From: an uncultured Oribacterium sp.
Lineage (GTDB): Bacteria; Bacillota; Clostridia; Lachnospirales; Lachnospiraceae
DNA length: 43,349 nt
Direction: 5' to 3'
Assembly (NCBI GenBank): GCA_900770445.1
Contig: CAAGKO010000059.1
Coordinates: 1 to 43,349, forward strand
Each line of letters begins with the position of its first letter. Positions within the stretch are counted from its first letter, which is position 1. Made by a program: the position numbers and the translations under genes. The notes under the pieces are model-generated. The model was not told the DNA's origin and ran no database searches. It worked only from the letters and a program-made list of their open reading frames with translations. Below, piece by piece: positions 23,887 to 32,441 of the stretch.

Positions 23887-25128
23887 ATGGGGCTTTTACA
23901 GGTTGGTTTAGGCGCTGCGGAATCTGTTCTTTCGGATCAGTGGCGTGAGTATTTTTACTGCGATGCGTTGACGGAAGACGTCCTCATGAAGAAAGGCGAG
24001 GCACGTCAGGCGAGAAGAGCATTTAATACGAAGAAGTCGGATAACCTCATCACGAACGGCGCGATCATCGCGGTCAATGAAGGTCAGTGTATGATCATCG
24101 TCGACAACGGTGCGATCGTAGAGGTCAGTGCCGAGCCGGGTAAGTTTGTCTGGGATGCGTCGACCGAGCCGTCGATCTTCTACGGTGGACTGAAGAAGGG
24201 TATCGTGGATTCCTTCAATACATGGAAGAAGCGTGTGGCGTTCGCTGGTGATACCGCGACGGATCAGCGCATCTACTTCTTTAACACGAAGGATATCATC
24301 GGAAACAAGTATGGAACGCAGAATCCGATTCCGTTCCGTATCATCGATCGCAACATCAACCTCGATACGGATGTTGCGGTTCGCTGCCATGGTGAGTATG
24401 CATATCGTCTAGCGGATCCGATCCTGTTCTATAAGAAGCTCTGCGGAAACGTGAGCGATGAGTTCCGGAGAGATCGTATCGACAGCCAGCTGAAGACGGA
24501 GCTTCTTACGGCACTGCAGCCGGCATTCGCCGCTGTATCCGAGCAGGGCGTTCGTTATTCACAGCTTCCGGCGCATGCAGATGACATCGCACGGGCCCTG
24601 GATGTGGAGCTTTCGAATACCTGGGGACAGAACTACGGTATCGAAATCGCAGCCTTCGGTCTCAGCTCCGCGACGATTTCGGACGAGGATGCAGAACGCA
24701 TCAAGGTGCTTCAGATGAATGCAGCACTGAAGGATCCGACGATGGCTGCCGCAACGATTGCAGCCGCTCAGGCACAGGCGATGAAGGATGCGGCGAACAA
24801 TACCTCGACCGGACCGATGATGGCCTTTGCCGGTATGAATATGGCGAATATGGTCGGTGGCATGAACAGCCAGCAGCTCTATGGTATGGGTGGCACACCG
24901 CAGCAGACACCGCCGACGACACCGTCACCGGCGGCCGCAGCAGCTGTGGGTGCAGCCGCTGCTCCGGCAGGCAGCTGGACCTGTGCATGTGGAACCGTAA
25001 ATACGGGCAACTTCTGCTCGAACTGCGGAAGCCAGAAGCCGCAGCCGGCGACCTGGACCTGCCCGAAGTGCGGACATCAGGGCAATACAGGTAATTTCTG
25101 CTCGAACTGTGGAACACCGAAGGCGTAA
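23887..25128 (+). CDS. SPFH-domain protein with C-terminal zinc ribbons (YdjI-like)
   Basis: A 413-residue protein. An SPFH (band-7-like) domain covers about residues 20-270, of the kind once labelled virion core protein. An Ala/Gln/Met-rich stretch at about 270-360 follows. Two zinc ribbons of CxC/CxxC...CxxC form end the protein (CACGTVNTGNFCSNCG and CPKCGHQGNTGNFCSNCG). There is no signal peptide, so membrane attachment would depend on a partner. In Bacillus subtilis a related protein, YdjI, works with the zinc-ribbon membrane protein YdjG in envelope-stress response, and a YdjG-like gene lies next here. GAGGAAATAAT precedes ATG 23887. Confidence 0.85.
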   Translation: MGLLQVGLGAAESVLSDQWREYFYCDALTEDVLMKKGEARQARRAFNTKKSDNLITNGAIIAVNEGQCMIIVDNGAIVEVSAEPGKFVWDASTEPSIFYGGLKKGIVDSFNTWKKRVAFAGDTATDQRIYFFNTKDIIGNKYGTQNPIPFRIIDRNINLDTDVAVRCHGEYAYRLADPILFYKKLCGNVSDEFRRDRIDSQLKTELLTALQPAFAAVSEQGVRYSQLPAHADDIARALDVELSNTWGQNYGIEIAAFGLSSATISDEDAERIKVLQMNAALKDPTMAAATIAAAQAQAMKDAANNTSTGPMMAFAGMNMANMVGGMNSQQLYGMGGTPQQTPPTTPSPAAAAAVGAAAAPAGSWTCACGTVNTGNFCSNCGSQKPQPATWTCPKCGHQGNTGNFCSNCGTPKA

Positions 25129-25148
25129 GCGGATGCAGTAGATTTGTG

Positions 25149-25178
25149 GTGCGATGTCCGAAGGGACATCGCACTTTG
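25149..25178 (+). terminator. terminator-like hairpin behind the SPFH gene
   Basis: GTGCGATGTCC (25149-25159) pairs perfectly with GGACATCGCAC (25164-25174), followed only by TTTG. Termination may be partial, allowing some read-through to the partner gene. Confidence 0.65.
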
Positions 25179-25242
25179 TATATGTATCTGAAACAGGGGC
25201 ATCCGGTGGGGCTTCTGTAACAGCGTCTCCGGAGGCGTCTAC

Positions 25243-25271
25243 TTGATCGTTGCATGTGGATTCGCTGTTAT
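25243..25271 (+). promoter_or_regulatory. candidate promoter of the zinc-ribbon membrane protein gene
   Basis: TTGATC (25243-25248) and TGTTAT (25266-25271) are separated by 17 bp. The leader to 25355 is about 75 nt. Confidence 0.45.
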
Positions 25272-25354
25272 TTAGAGACATTGCGAGAAATGCCTCGTTG
25301 ATTCCACATACGTGGGAATGATTCGATACATATGAGAAGGAAGGAGGGACAGAG

Positions 25355-26539
25355 ATGCAGACAGCACAGGCGAATACCAATGTAACGAACCGCGCGAGTG
25401 GATCCGCTGCCGAGGATCGCGAGACCACGATGACGAACACCCTGCAGGAGACGGATCGAAAGTGCCCGCAGTGTGGTGGAACGCTCGAATTTGATCCATC
25501 GACCGGTGGGTTGAAGTGCCCATACTGTGATTATACCGAAGCGATCCGGCATGAGGAGGAAGCGAAGGAGAGCGGCACGATCGATGATGAGGGCAGATTC
25601 GTCGCGACAGAGCATGCCTATACCGGAAAGGAGGACACCGCGACGACCGACTGGGGTACGGCGACGAAGACGGTCATCTGTAAGTCCTGTGGCGCGGAAA
25701 TCATGTACGACGCAAACGCCATCGCAAACGTCTGTCCGTACTGCGGATCGACCCAGGTGATGGAAGCCGGCGATCAGAAAGAGAAGATCATGGCACCGGG
25801 GGGTGTGGTGACCTTCGATATCGACAATAAGCGTGCGGCAGAGCTCTTTAAGACCTGGATCGGGCATAAGTTTTTCTGCCCGAAGCTGGCGAAGGAGAGT
25901 GCGGAGCCGGATAAGTTTCATGGCGTGTATGTGCCTTACTGGACCTTCGATGCAGAGGCAAGCGGTGACTATACCGGTGAGTATGGTATCAACCGTACCG
26001 TGAAAAAGGACGATGGGAAAACCGAGATCGTCACGGACTGGTATGGCTGCAGCGGTGAGATCGAGCACTTCTTCGATGATGTGCTGGTGACCGCTTCGGA
26101 TCGCTATGATACGATGATGCTTCGGTCCGTGGAGCCATATCGTACGGACGATGTGAAACCGTACAAGCCGCAGTATCTGGCCGGCTTTATGGCCGAGCGC
26201 TATACGCTGAAGCTGACGGATGCCTGGCCGAAGGCGCAGAGCATCATGGATGAAGAGATGCATGAGCTTGCAGAAGATGATATCCGTGATCAGCATAACC
26301 CGGATGATGTTCGTTCGGTCAGCATCGAGGCGAAGTATGCCGATGTAACCTATAAATATCTGCTGCTTCCGGTATGGATCTCCTGCTTCCGTTACCAGGA
26401 TAAGATATATCGTTTCATGGTCAACGGACAGACCGGAAAGGTTTCCGGCAAGACGCCGATCAGCTGGATCAAGGTGGCGCTGACCACGATCGCTGTCATC
26501 GCGATCTTCGTCCTCCTGTATTATCTGCTCGGGAATTAA
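25355..26539 (+). CDS. zinc-ribbon membrane protein (YdjG-like)
   Basis: A 394-residue protein with a tail-anchor layout. The first zinc ribbon (CPQCGGTLEFDPSTGGLKCPYC) is near residues 34-55 and the second (CKSCGAEI ... CPYCGS) is near 108-130. A soluble beta-rich domain containing VYVPYWTFDA and TDWYGCSGEIEHFFDDVLVTAS follows, and one strong transmembrane helix lies at the extreme C-terminus (VALTTIAVIAIFVLLYYLLG). AAGGAGGG lies before ATG 25355; a second in-frame ATG occurs 24 codons later (MTNTLQ). Paired with the SPFH gene it resembles the YdjG/YdjI membrane-stress pair, which would place the SPFH protein at the membrane. No PspA homologue lies nearby. Confidence 0.8.
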   Translation: MQTAQANTNVTNRASGSAAEDRETTMTNTLQETDRKCPQCGGTLEFDPSTGGLKCPYCDYTEAIRHEEEAKESGTIDDEGRFVATEHAYTGKEDTATTDWGTATKTVICKSCGAEIMYDANAIANVCPYCGSTQVMEAGDQKEKIMAPGGVVTFDIDNKRAAELFKTWIGHKFFCPKLAKESAEPDKFHGVYVPYWTFDAEASGDYTGEYGINRTVKKDDGKTEIVTDWYGCSGEIEHFFDDVLVTASDRYDTMMLRSVEPYRTDDVKPYKPQYLAGFMAERYTLKLTDAWPKAQSIMDEEMHELAEDDIRDQHNPDDVRSVSIEAKYADVTYKYLLLPVWISCFRYQDKIYRFMVNGQTGKVSGKTPISWIKVALTTIAVIAIFVLLYYLLGN

Positions 26540-26551
26540 AAACGTATACGA

Positions 26552-26582
26552 AAAGAGGACTGCCGGCGGCAGTCCTCTTTTT
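26552..26582. terminator. bidirectional terminator between convergent genes
   Basis: AAAGAGGACTGCC (26552-26564) pairs perfectly with GGCAGTCCTCTTT (26568-26580) around GGC. T-rich sequence follows on the plus strand, and on the minus strand the hairpin is followed by TTTTCG. It serves the zinc-ribbon gene and leuB. Confidence 0.85.
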
Positions 26583-26604
26583 ATACTCGGGCTCGGAAAC
26601 TTCG

Positions 26605-27699
26605 TTATCTGATGAGTGAGGCGATTTTATCGCCCATCTCGTCGGTGTGCAGGCAGGTAAGACCTTCCACGCCGTCCTCCATGATATCACCGGTGCGGAA
26701 ACCGGTACGAAGCGCTTCGGCGACCGCATCCTCGATGGCGTCGGCTTCCTTCGTGAGATTCAGAGAGTAGCGGAGCAGCATCGCTGCGCTCAGGATCGTC
26801 GCGAGCGGATTCGCGATGTTCTGACCGGCGATATCCGGTGCCGATCCGCCGGACGGCTCATAGAGACCGAAGCTGTCCTCACGGAGGGAAGCGGATGGCA
26901 GCATGCCGAGGGAGCCGGCGATCTCCGCCATCTCATCGGAGAGGATGTCACCGAACATATTCTCGGTCACGACGACATCGAACTGACCCGGATTCCGGAC
27001 GAGCTGCATCGCCGTCGAATCGACGAGTGCATGGTCGAGCTGTACACCAGGATGCGCCGTCGCCACTTCCGTAACGACCTTTCGCCACAGTCTGGACGAA
27101 TCGAGAACATTGGCCTTATCCACGGAGGTCACATGGCTGTGGCGCTTCTCTGCAATCTCGAAAGCCTTCTTCGCGATCCGACGGATCTCATAGTCGTGGT
27201 ACACGAGGGTATCCGTTGCGACCTCCTCGCCATCGACGGTTTCGGTCTTCCGTGCACCGAAGTAGAGACCACCGGTGAGCTCACGCACCATCATCACGTC
27301 GAAGCCCTGCTCTGCGATCGACTCGCGCAGCGGACACGCCTTTCGAAGCTCCGGATAGAGATGCGCCGGGCGGAGATTACAGAACAGTCCGAGTGACTTC
27401 CGAAGCTTCAGAAGTCCGGCCTCCGGACGCTTCTCCGGTGGCAGTTCATACCAGTGGGACTGGCCCACCTTGCCGCCGATGGAGCCCATCAGCACGGCAT
27501 CTGCGGACTGGCAGGTCGCGACCGTTGCGTCCGTCAGCGGCTCACCATACGCATCGATGGAGCAGCCGCCCATCAGCACCTTCTCAAACGTAAACTGGTG
27601 GCCATAGACCTCGGCTACCTTCTCGAGCACCTTCTGGGCCTCGGCCACGATCTCCGGACCGATGCCATCTCCCGGTATCGTCACAATCTTTGCATTCAT
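26605..27699 (-). CDS. leuB: 3-isopropylmalate dehydrogenase
   Basis: A 364-residue NAD-dependent decarboxylating dehydrogenase of leucine biosynthesis. The N-terminus MNAKIVTIPGDGIGPEIV, the substrate-binding LRKSLGLFCNLRP, VRELTGGLYFG, and the metal/NAD region TENMFGDILSDEMAEIAGSLGMLPSAS all fit LeuB rather than isocitrate dehydrogenase. The ATG at 27699 is chosen because GGGGAGGA lies seven bases upstream, while the ATG two codons earlier would be too close to it. leuA, leuC and leuD are not adjacent, so the gene is separated from the rest of its pathway here. No T-box or leader peptide was seen upstream. Confidence 0.95.
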   Translation of the reverse strand: MNAKIVTIPGDGIGPEIVAEAQKVLEKVAEVYGHQFTFEKVLMGGCSIDAYGEPLTDATVATCQSADAVLMGSIGGKVGQSHWYELPPEKRPEAGLLKLRKSLGLFCNLRPAHLYPELRKACPLRESIAEQGFDVMMVRELTGGLYFGARKTETVDGEEVATDTLVYHDYEIRRIAKKAFEIAEKRHSHVTSVDKANVLDSSRLWRKVVTEVATAHPGVQLDHALVDSTAMQLVRNPGQFDVVVTENMFGDILSDEMAEIAGSLGMLPSASLREDSFGLYEPSGGSAPDIAGQNIANPLATILSAAMLLRYSLNLTKEADAIEDAVAEALRTGFRTGDIMEDGVEGLTCLHTDEMGDKIASLIR

Positions 27700-27891
27700 C
27701 GACATTCCTCCCCGCATCCCTTGCGGCTCTATGTATTTCAATCGCAGGCCAATGCCTACATCAGAATTCTACACTCATAACTCTACATTATTATCTGCTG
27801 AGTTCCAATATCGATCAGTTATGCAAGATATGAGCGCAGCTGACGCCCCTCCGGCCTCTGGTGCCCATGACAGAAATATATGAAAATGCAG

Positions 27892-27905
27892 CAAACATGT
27901 GTTCA
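27892..27905. promoter_or_regulatory. LexA (SOS) box upstream of uvrB
   Basis: CAAACATGTGTTCA agrees at 12 of 14 positions with the Gram-positive LexA/DinR consensus CGAACRNRYGTTYC. It overlaps the -35 region of the uvrB promoter, where bound LexA would block transcription. uvrB is a classical SOS gene in Bacillus. Confidence 0.75.
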
Positions 27906-27919
27906 ATGCGGCGCTCCTG

Positions 27920-27928
27920 TGATATACT
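27920..27928 (+). promoter_or_regulatory. extended -10 promoter of uvrB
   Basis: TGA directly before TATACT (27923-27928) gives an extended -10 element. The -35 region is poor and overlapped by the LexA box. The leader to 27953 is only about 18 nt. Confidence 0.65.
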
Positions 27929-27952
27929 GAAGAAACATTTCTGGAGGGCGCT

Positions 27953-29947
27953 ATGGAACACAACGAATTCAAGCTTCATTCTGACTATGCACCGACCGGT
28001 GATCAGCCGCAGGCCATCGAAAAGCTGACGCTCGGCTTCAAGCAGGGAAATCAGTTCGAGACCCTGCTCGGTGTTACCGGCTCTGGCAAGACCTTTACGA
28101 TGGCGAACATCATCCAGCGACTGCAGAAGCCGACCCTGATCATCTCGCATAATAAGACACTGGCGGCGCAGCTTTACTCGGAGATGAAGGAGTTCTTCCC
28201 GGAAAACGCAGTCGAGTATTTCGTTTCCTACTATGATTATTATCAGCCGGAGGCGTATCTTCCATCGACCGATACCTATATCGAGAAGGATTCGGATATT
28301 AATGATGAGATCGATAAGCTGCGCTGCTCGGCGATGGCCTCTCTCAATGAGCGTGATGATGTCATCGTCGTCTCCTCGGTTTCCTGCATCTATGGTCTAG
28401 GTGAGCCGAAGGAGTATGCAAACATGGCGATCTCCGTCTGGAACGGTGCCCGGAAGGACCGGGATCACTTCATCCGCCAGCTGATCGATATCCAGTACAA
28501 CCGGAACGACATCGACTTCAAGCGAGGCACCTTCCGCGTGATGGGGGATGTCGTGGATGTGTTCCCTGCGTCCGAGGGCGAGGAGGCGTACCGTGTCGAG
28601 TTTTTCGGTGATGAGGTCGATCGGATCACGAGGATCAATGCACTCACCGCGAAGGCGACGGCGGTCATGGACCACATCGTCATCTATCCGGCGAGTCCGT
28701 ATGTCATCCCGCAGGAGAAGCTGAATCGGGCGTGTGAGAACATCCTGCAGGAGATGGAGGCGCAGGTCCGCTATTTCAAGGATAACGATAAGCTGATCGA
28801 GGCACAGCGGATCGCGGAGCGGACGAACTATGATGTCGAGATGCTGAAGGAGACCGGATTCTGCTCCGGCATCGAGAACTACACCCGACATCTCAGCTTC
28901 GGAAAGCCGGGCGATCCGCCCTATACCCTCATGGACTACTTCCCGGATGATTATCTCGTCATCGTGGATGAGTCGCATGTCACGCTGCCGCAGGTACGTG
29001 GCATGTATAACGGAAACCTCTCCCGGAAGGAGACCCTCGTGGATTTCGGCTTCCGTCTGCCATCGGCGCTCGATAACCGTCCTCTGAATTTCACAGAGTT
29101 CGAGCAGAAAATCGACCAGATGCTCTTCGTATCGGCGACGCCGGGCGAGTATGAGGCTGAACATGAGCTTCTCCGGGCGGATCAGATCATCCGCCCGACC
29201 GGACTGCTGGATCCGGAGATCGAGGTGCGCCCGACGAAGGGGCAGATCGATGACCTGATCGCCCAGATCCATCGTGAAATCGAGGGGAAGCATAAGATCC
29301 TCGTCACGACGCTGACGAAGCGCATGGCGGAGGACCTGACGAAGTACCTGAAGGATGCTGACATTCGCGTACGCTATCTGCACTCGGATATCGACACCCT
29401 GGAGCGGGCATCCATCATCCGTGACATGCGTCTCGATAAGTTCGATGTGCTGGTCGGTATCAACCTGCTCCGTGAGGGCCTCGATATCCCGGAGGTCGCG
29501 CTCGTCGCCATCCTCGACGCGGATAAGGAGGGCTTCCTCCGCTCGGAGACCTCCCTCATCCAGACGGTCGGCCGTGCCGCACGTAATGCTGACGGCCATG
29601 TCATCATGTACGCGGATACCATCACGGATTCCATGCGCCATACGATCGACGAGACCGAGCGACGCCGGAAGATTCAGATGGCCTATAATGAAGCACATGG
29701 CATCACACCGACCACGATTCATAAGGCCGTGGCCGATCTGATCGCGATCGGAAAGGCTGTCGATGTGGATGATCCGCATGGCATCCAGAAGGATGTGGAG
29801 TCGATGACACATCAGGAGATCGAGAAGTTGATCCGCGAGCTGTCGAAGAAGATGCGCGCCGCTGCCGCCGAGCTGAACTTCGAGGACGCGATGAAATACC
29901 GCGATAAGATCGAGGAAATCCGGAAGAAGATGAAAGGTGAGGAGTGA
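27953..29947 (+). CDS. uvrB: excinuclease ABC subunit B
   Basis: A 664-residue DNA-repair helicase-like protein that verifies lesions for UvrA and recruits UvrC. Walker A reads GVTGSGKTFT. The beta-hairpin region includes FVSYYDYYQPEAYLP. The DEAD-like box reads IVDESH, and the helicase motifs continue with LVGINLLREGLDIPEV and QTVGRAARN. The UvrC-binding UVR domain ends the protein (ELSKKMRAAAAELNFEDAMKYRDKI). Length is normal. GGAGGG lies five bases before the ATG. It probably forms a single-gene SOS unit, with the LexA box and an extended -10 just upstream. Confidence 0.98.
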   Translation: MEHNEFKLHSDYAPTGDQPQAIEKLTLGFKQGNQFETLLGVTGSGKTFTMANIIQRLQKPTLIISHNKTLAAQLYSEMKEFFPENAVEYFVSYYDYYQPEAYLPSTDTYIEKDSDINDEIDKLRCSAMASLNERDDVIVVSSVSCIYGLGEPKEYANMAISVWNGARKDRDHFIRQLIDIQYNRNDIDFKRGTFRVMGDVVDVFPASEGEEAYRVEFFGDEVDRITRINALTAKATAVMDHIVIYPASPYVIPQEKLNRACENILQEMEAQVRYFKDNDKLIEAQRIAERTNYDVEMLKETGFCSGIENYTRHLSFGKPGDPPYTLMDYFPDDYLVIVDESHVTLPQVRGMYNGNLSRKETLVDFGFRLPSALDNRPLNFTEFEQKIDQMLFVSATPGEYEAEHELLRADQIIRPTGLLDPEIEVRPTKGQIDDLIAQIHREIEGKHKILVTTLTKRMAEDLTKYLKDADIRVRYLHSDIDTLERASIIRDMRLDKFDVLVGINLLREGLDIPEVALVAILDADKEGFLRSETSLIQTVGRAARNADGHVIMYADTITDSMRHTIDETERRRKIQMAYNEAHGITPTTIHKAVADLIAIGKAVDVDDPHGIQKDVESMTHQEIEKLIRELSKKMRAAAAELNFEDAMKYRDKIEEIRKKMKGEE

Positions 29948-29953
29948 AGAGAT

Positions 29954-30031
29954 GCCTTGCCGCTGGCAAGGCTTTGAATACGTTCGCCACTAGGGCATCA
30001 CGGTTTGGTGCTTTCAGCACCAAACCGTGAT
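29954..30031 (-). repeat. dispersed structured repeat, family 1, copy 2
   Basis: The reverse complement matches copy 1 (3331-3408) at 75 of 78 positions, and the 25-nt spacer and small hairpin are identical. It starts six bases after the uvrB stop and is in the opposite orientation relative to the gene, compared with copy 1 behind rel. The large hairpin has a G-C pair where copy 1 has T-A, and a G-C pair where copy 1 has a G-T wobble. Confidence 0.85.
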
Positions 30032-30044
30032 CAACACCGAAAAA

Positions 30045-30072
30045 GAAGGGCAGCCTCGTGAGGCTGCCCTTC
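30045..30072 (-). terminator. terminator of the RpiR-family gene
   Basis: GAAGGGCAGCCTC pairs perfectly with GAGGCTGCCCTTC. Read on the minus strand it is followed by TTTTTC, so it terminates the minus-strand regulator gene. Confidence 0.85.
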
Positions 30073-30084
30073 GGCGGTTAAAAA

Positions 30085-30942
30085 TCAGTAATTTTTATCA
30101 GCGATAGAGTGCGCCGTCTTGTCCCAGTTCGGCTTGCAGCGCTTATAGTGGCGGCGGAAGTACTCACTGTACATCACATCCACGAGGAAGAGCTGCGAGA
30201 TCTCTGCCGAGGTGGAGCCGTTCTGGAGGGTGCCTTCATTGGCACCGCAGAGCAGGATGATGTCTGCAAACTCGGTGAGCGGGGATTTCGTGAATCGGGT
30301 GATTACGATCGTCTTTGCACCGGCGGCCTTCGCGGAACGGGCGATCTCGACCGTATCCTTCGTCGAACCGGAATAGGAGAAGATGAGGGCGACATCCTGA
30401 TCCGTCAGGGTCGACGCGGTGATCAGCTGCATGTTTGCATCCATGTTACAGATGACCTTCGGCTCGATACGAAGGAACTTGTTCATCGCCTTCATCGCGG
30501 TCAGCATCGAGGTGCCGACGCCGAAGAAGACGATGCGCTTCGCGTTGCTGAGGGCATCCATCGCGGCCGTCATCTGCTTCACATCGATGAGGGAATAGGT
30601 TTCCTGAATCGCGGAAACATTCTCCGAAAGTACCTTCTTCGCCAGCTCCGAAATATTATCCTCGAGGGTGATGGTCGTATCCTCGGTATCGGTCAGCGGG
30701 GACTCACTCGTGCGCATACTGAGCGAGAGCATCATCTTAAACTCCTGATAGCCCTTCACATTCATCGTCTTACAGAAGCGGAAGACGGAAGTATCACCGA
30801 CATCACAGGCACCGGCCAGGTCGGAAATCGACATGAACAGCACCTTCTTCGGGTTTTCCAGAATGTAATCCGCAACTTTCTTCTCCGCCTTCGTAAACTG
30901 ATTATAGGCCGAGCGTATTTTGGTAATGTAATCGTCCTGCAT
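30085..30942 (-). CDS. RpiR/MurR-family transcriptional regulator
   Basis: A 285-residue regulator with the standard two-domain layout. The N-terminal helix-turn-helix (about residues 1-77) contains FTKAEKKVADYILENP and SISDLAGACDVGDTSVFRFCKTM. The C-terminal SIS sugar-phosphate-binding domain (about 120-250) contains RIVFFGVGTSM and ALIFSYSGSTKDTVEIA. Members sense phosphosugars and control sugar catabolic or cell-wall recycling genes. No sugar operon is adjacent, so its targets are unknown. GAGAGGAG lies upstream of the ATG. Confidence 0.93.
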   Translation of the reverse strand: MQDDYITKIRSAYNQFTKAEKKVADYILENPKKVLFMSISDLAGACDVGDTSVFRFCKTMNVKGYQEFKMMLSLSMRTSESPLTDTEDTTITLEDNISELAKKVLSENVSAIQETYSLIDVKQMTAAMDALSNAKRIVFFGVGTSMLTAMKAMNKFLRIEPKVICNMDANMQLITASTLTDQDVALIFSYSGSTKDTVEIARSAKAAGAKTIVITRFTKSPLTEFADIILLCGANEGTLQNGSTSAEISQLFLVDVMYSEYFRRHYKRCKPNWDKTAHSIADKNY

Positions 30943-31006
30943 ACTCGTTTTCTCCTCTCAAGCAGTAGTCCACCGAAACATAAATCACAGTAGTACATAC
31001 GGAATT

Positions 31007-31035
31007 ATAATAGCATTATCGGAAATTTGTTTCAA
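31007..31035 (-). promoter_or_regulatory. promoter of the RpiR-family gene
   Basis: On the minus strand TTGAAA (31035-31030) and TATTAT (31012-31007) are separated by 17 bp. TTGAAAA and TTGAAA repeats lie around the -35 box and could be an autoregulatory operator. Confidence 0.55.
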
Positions 31036-31074
31036 CAAAAATAATTTTCAAAATCTCACCTCCGCATTCTTTCC

Positions 31075-31103
31075 TTGTATTTTTGGGGCCAATGCCTTAT
31101 AAT
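31075..31103 (+). promoter_or_regulatory. tRNA-Arg promoter
   Basis: TTGTAT (31075-31080) and consensus TATAAT (31098-31103) are separated by 17 bp. The tRNA starts about 18 bp after the predicted transcription start. Confidence 0.75.
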
Positions 31104-31127
31104 ATACAAGTTCGTAAAACCGAATGG

Positions 31128-31200
31128 GTTCTTATAGCTTAACTGGATAGAGTACCGGCCTCCGACGCCGGTGGTCGCGGTTCGAGTCCGCGTAGGAACA
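31128..31200 (+). tRNA. tRNA-Arg (anticodon CCG)
   Basis: A full cloverleaf can be drawn. The acceptor stem GTTCTTA pairs with TAGGAAC with one wobble. The D-arm has two G-T wobbles. The anticodon stem CCGGC/GCCGG surrounds CTCCGAC, so the anticodon is CCG and reads CGG. The T-arm is CGCGG-TTCGAGT-CCGCG. The discriminator is A and no CCA is encoded. A terminator follows within ten bases, so it is a single-tRNA unit. Confidence 0.95.
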
Positions 31201-31206
31201 TCTTTC

Positions 31207-31233
31207 GCCCGGTGCATCTGCACCGGGCTTTTT
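31207..31233 (+). terminator. tRNA-Arg terminator
   Basis: GCCCGGTGC pairs perfectly with GCACCGGGC around ATCT, followed by TTTTT. Confidence 0.92.
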
Positions 31234-31355
31234 CATGCGCAGATTGTACAAAAGTCGATGCATAAAAAATATTTATATGCTATATAAAGCATGGCGGTGC
31301 TATCATATGCCTAACCAAGGGAAACCTTCAAATACACGATTCAAAGGAGATAGCG

Positions 31356-32438
31356 ATGAGCAGAGTCTATAATTTCAGTGCGGGACCAGCAGTTTTACCG
31401 GAGGAGGTTCTTCGGACAGCAGCAGCGGAGATGCTGGATTATCATGGATGCGGGATGTCCGTGATGGAGATGTCTCATCGCTCGAAGGACTTTCAGGCAA
31501 TCATCGATACAGCCGAGGCAGATTTCAGAGAGCTGCTGGGCGTACCGGAGAATTATAAGGTACTGTTCCTGCAGGGCGGAGGAAATACCCAGTTTGCGAT
31601 GGTACCGATGAATCTGATGCGTCATGGTGTGGCCGATTACATCGTGACGGGCCAGTGGGCGAAGAAGGCCGCGAAGGAAGCGGAGATGTATGGAAAGGTG
31701 AATGTCATCGCCAGCTCAGCCGACAAGACCTTCAGTTACATCCCGGATCTTCAGAACCTCGCCATCGATGATGACGCAGATTATGTTTACATCTGCCAGA
31801 ACAACACGATCTACGGAACCACGATCCGTGAGCTCCCGAACACGAAGGGCAAGGACCTCGTGTCTGATGTCTCCTCCATGTTCCTGAGTGAGCCGATGGA
31901 TGTTTCGAAGTACGGCGTCCTCTGGGGCGGTGTGCAGAAGAACGTCGGACCGGCCGGCGTGACCATCGTCGTGATCCGTGACGACCTCATCCGTGAGGAC
32001 GTGCTTCCGGGCACCCCGACCATGCTCCGTTACAAGACCCATGCCGATGCGAAGTCCCTGTACAACACGCCGCCATGCTACAACATCTATATCTGCGGCC
32101 TCGTGTTCAAGTGGCTGAAGGAGATGGGCGGTCTCAGCGTGATGAAGGAGCGGAACGAGCAGAAGGCGAAGATCCTGTATGATTACCTCGACCAGTCGAC
32201 GATGTTCCGCGGCACCGTCGCGCCGAAGGATCGTTCCCTCATGAATATCCCGTTCATCACCGGTGATGCAGACCTCGATGCGAAGTTCATCGCAGAGGCA
32301 TCCGCAGCCGGCTTCAAGAACCTGAAGGGACACCGCACCGTCGGCGGTATGCGCGCATCACTCTACAACGCGATGCCACAGGAGGGCGTCGTAAAGCTCG
32401 TCGAGTTTATGGACGCATTCGAGAAGAATAACCGATAA
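31356..32438 (+). CDS. serC: phosphoserine aminotransferase
   Basis: A 360-residue PLP enzyme that converts 3-phosphohydroxypyruvate to phosphoserine. The N-terminus RVYNFSAGPAVLPEEVL, the substrate-binding EMSHRSKDF, the phosphate-binding LFLQGGGNTQF, and the PLP lysine in GGVQKNVGPAGVT are diagnostic. AAGGAGA lies seven bases before the ATG. It is the first gene of a serine-biosynthesis cluster with serA 109 bp downstream. No clear promoter or T-box was recognised in the 150 bp after the tRNA terminator. Confidence 0.97.
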   Translation: MSRVYNFSAGPAVLPEEVLRTAAAEMLDYHGCGMSVMEMSHRSKDFQAIIDTAEADFRELLGVPENYKVLFLQGGGNTQFAMVPMNLMRHGVADYIVTGQWAKKAAKEAEMYGKVNVIASSADKTFSYIPDLQNLAIDDDADYVYICQNNTIYGTTIRELPNTKGKDLVSDVSSMFLSEPMDVSKYGVLWGGVQKNVGPAGVTIVVIRDDLIREDVLPGTPTMLRYKTHADAKSLYNTPPCYNIYICGLVFKWLKEMGGLSVMKERNEQKAKILYDYLDQSTMFRGTVAPKDRSLMNIPFITGDADLDAKFIAEASAAGFKNLKGHRTVGGMRASLYNAMPQEGVVKLVEFMDAFEKNNR

Positions 32439-32441
32439 GAA

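Noticed and set aside
27700..27891. Possible T-box or leader peptide before leuB
   Set aside because: No T-box motif, leucine-rich short frame or terminator was seen on the minus strand.
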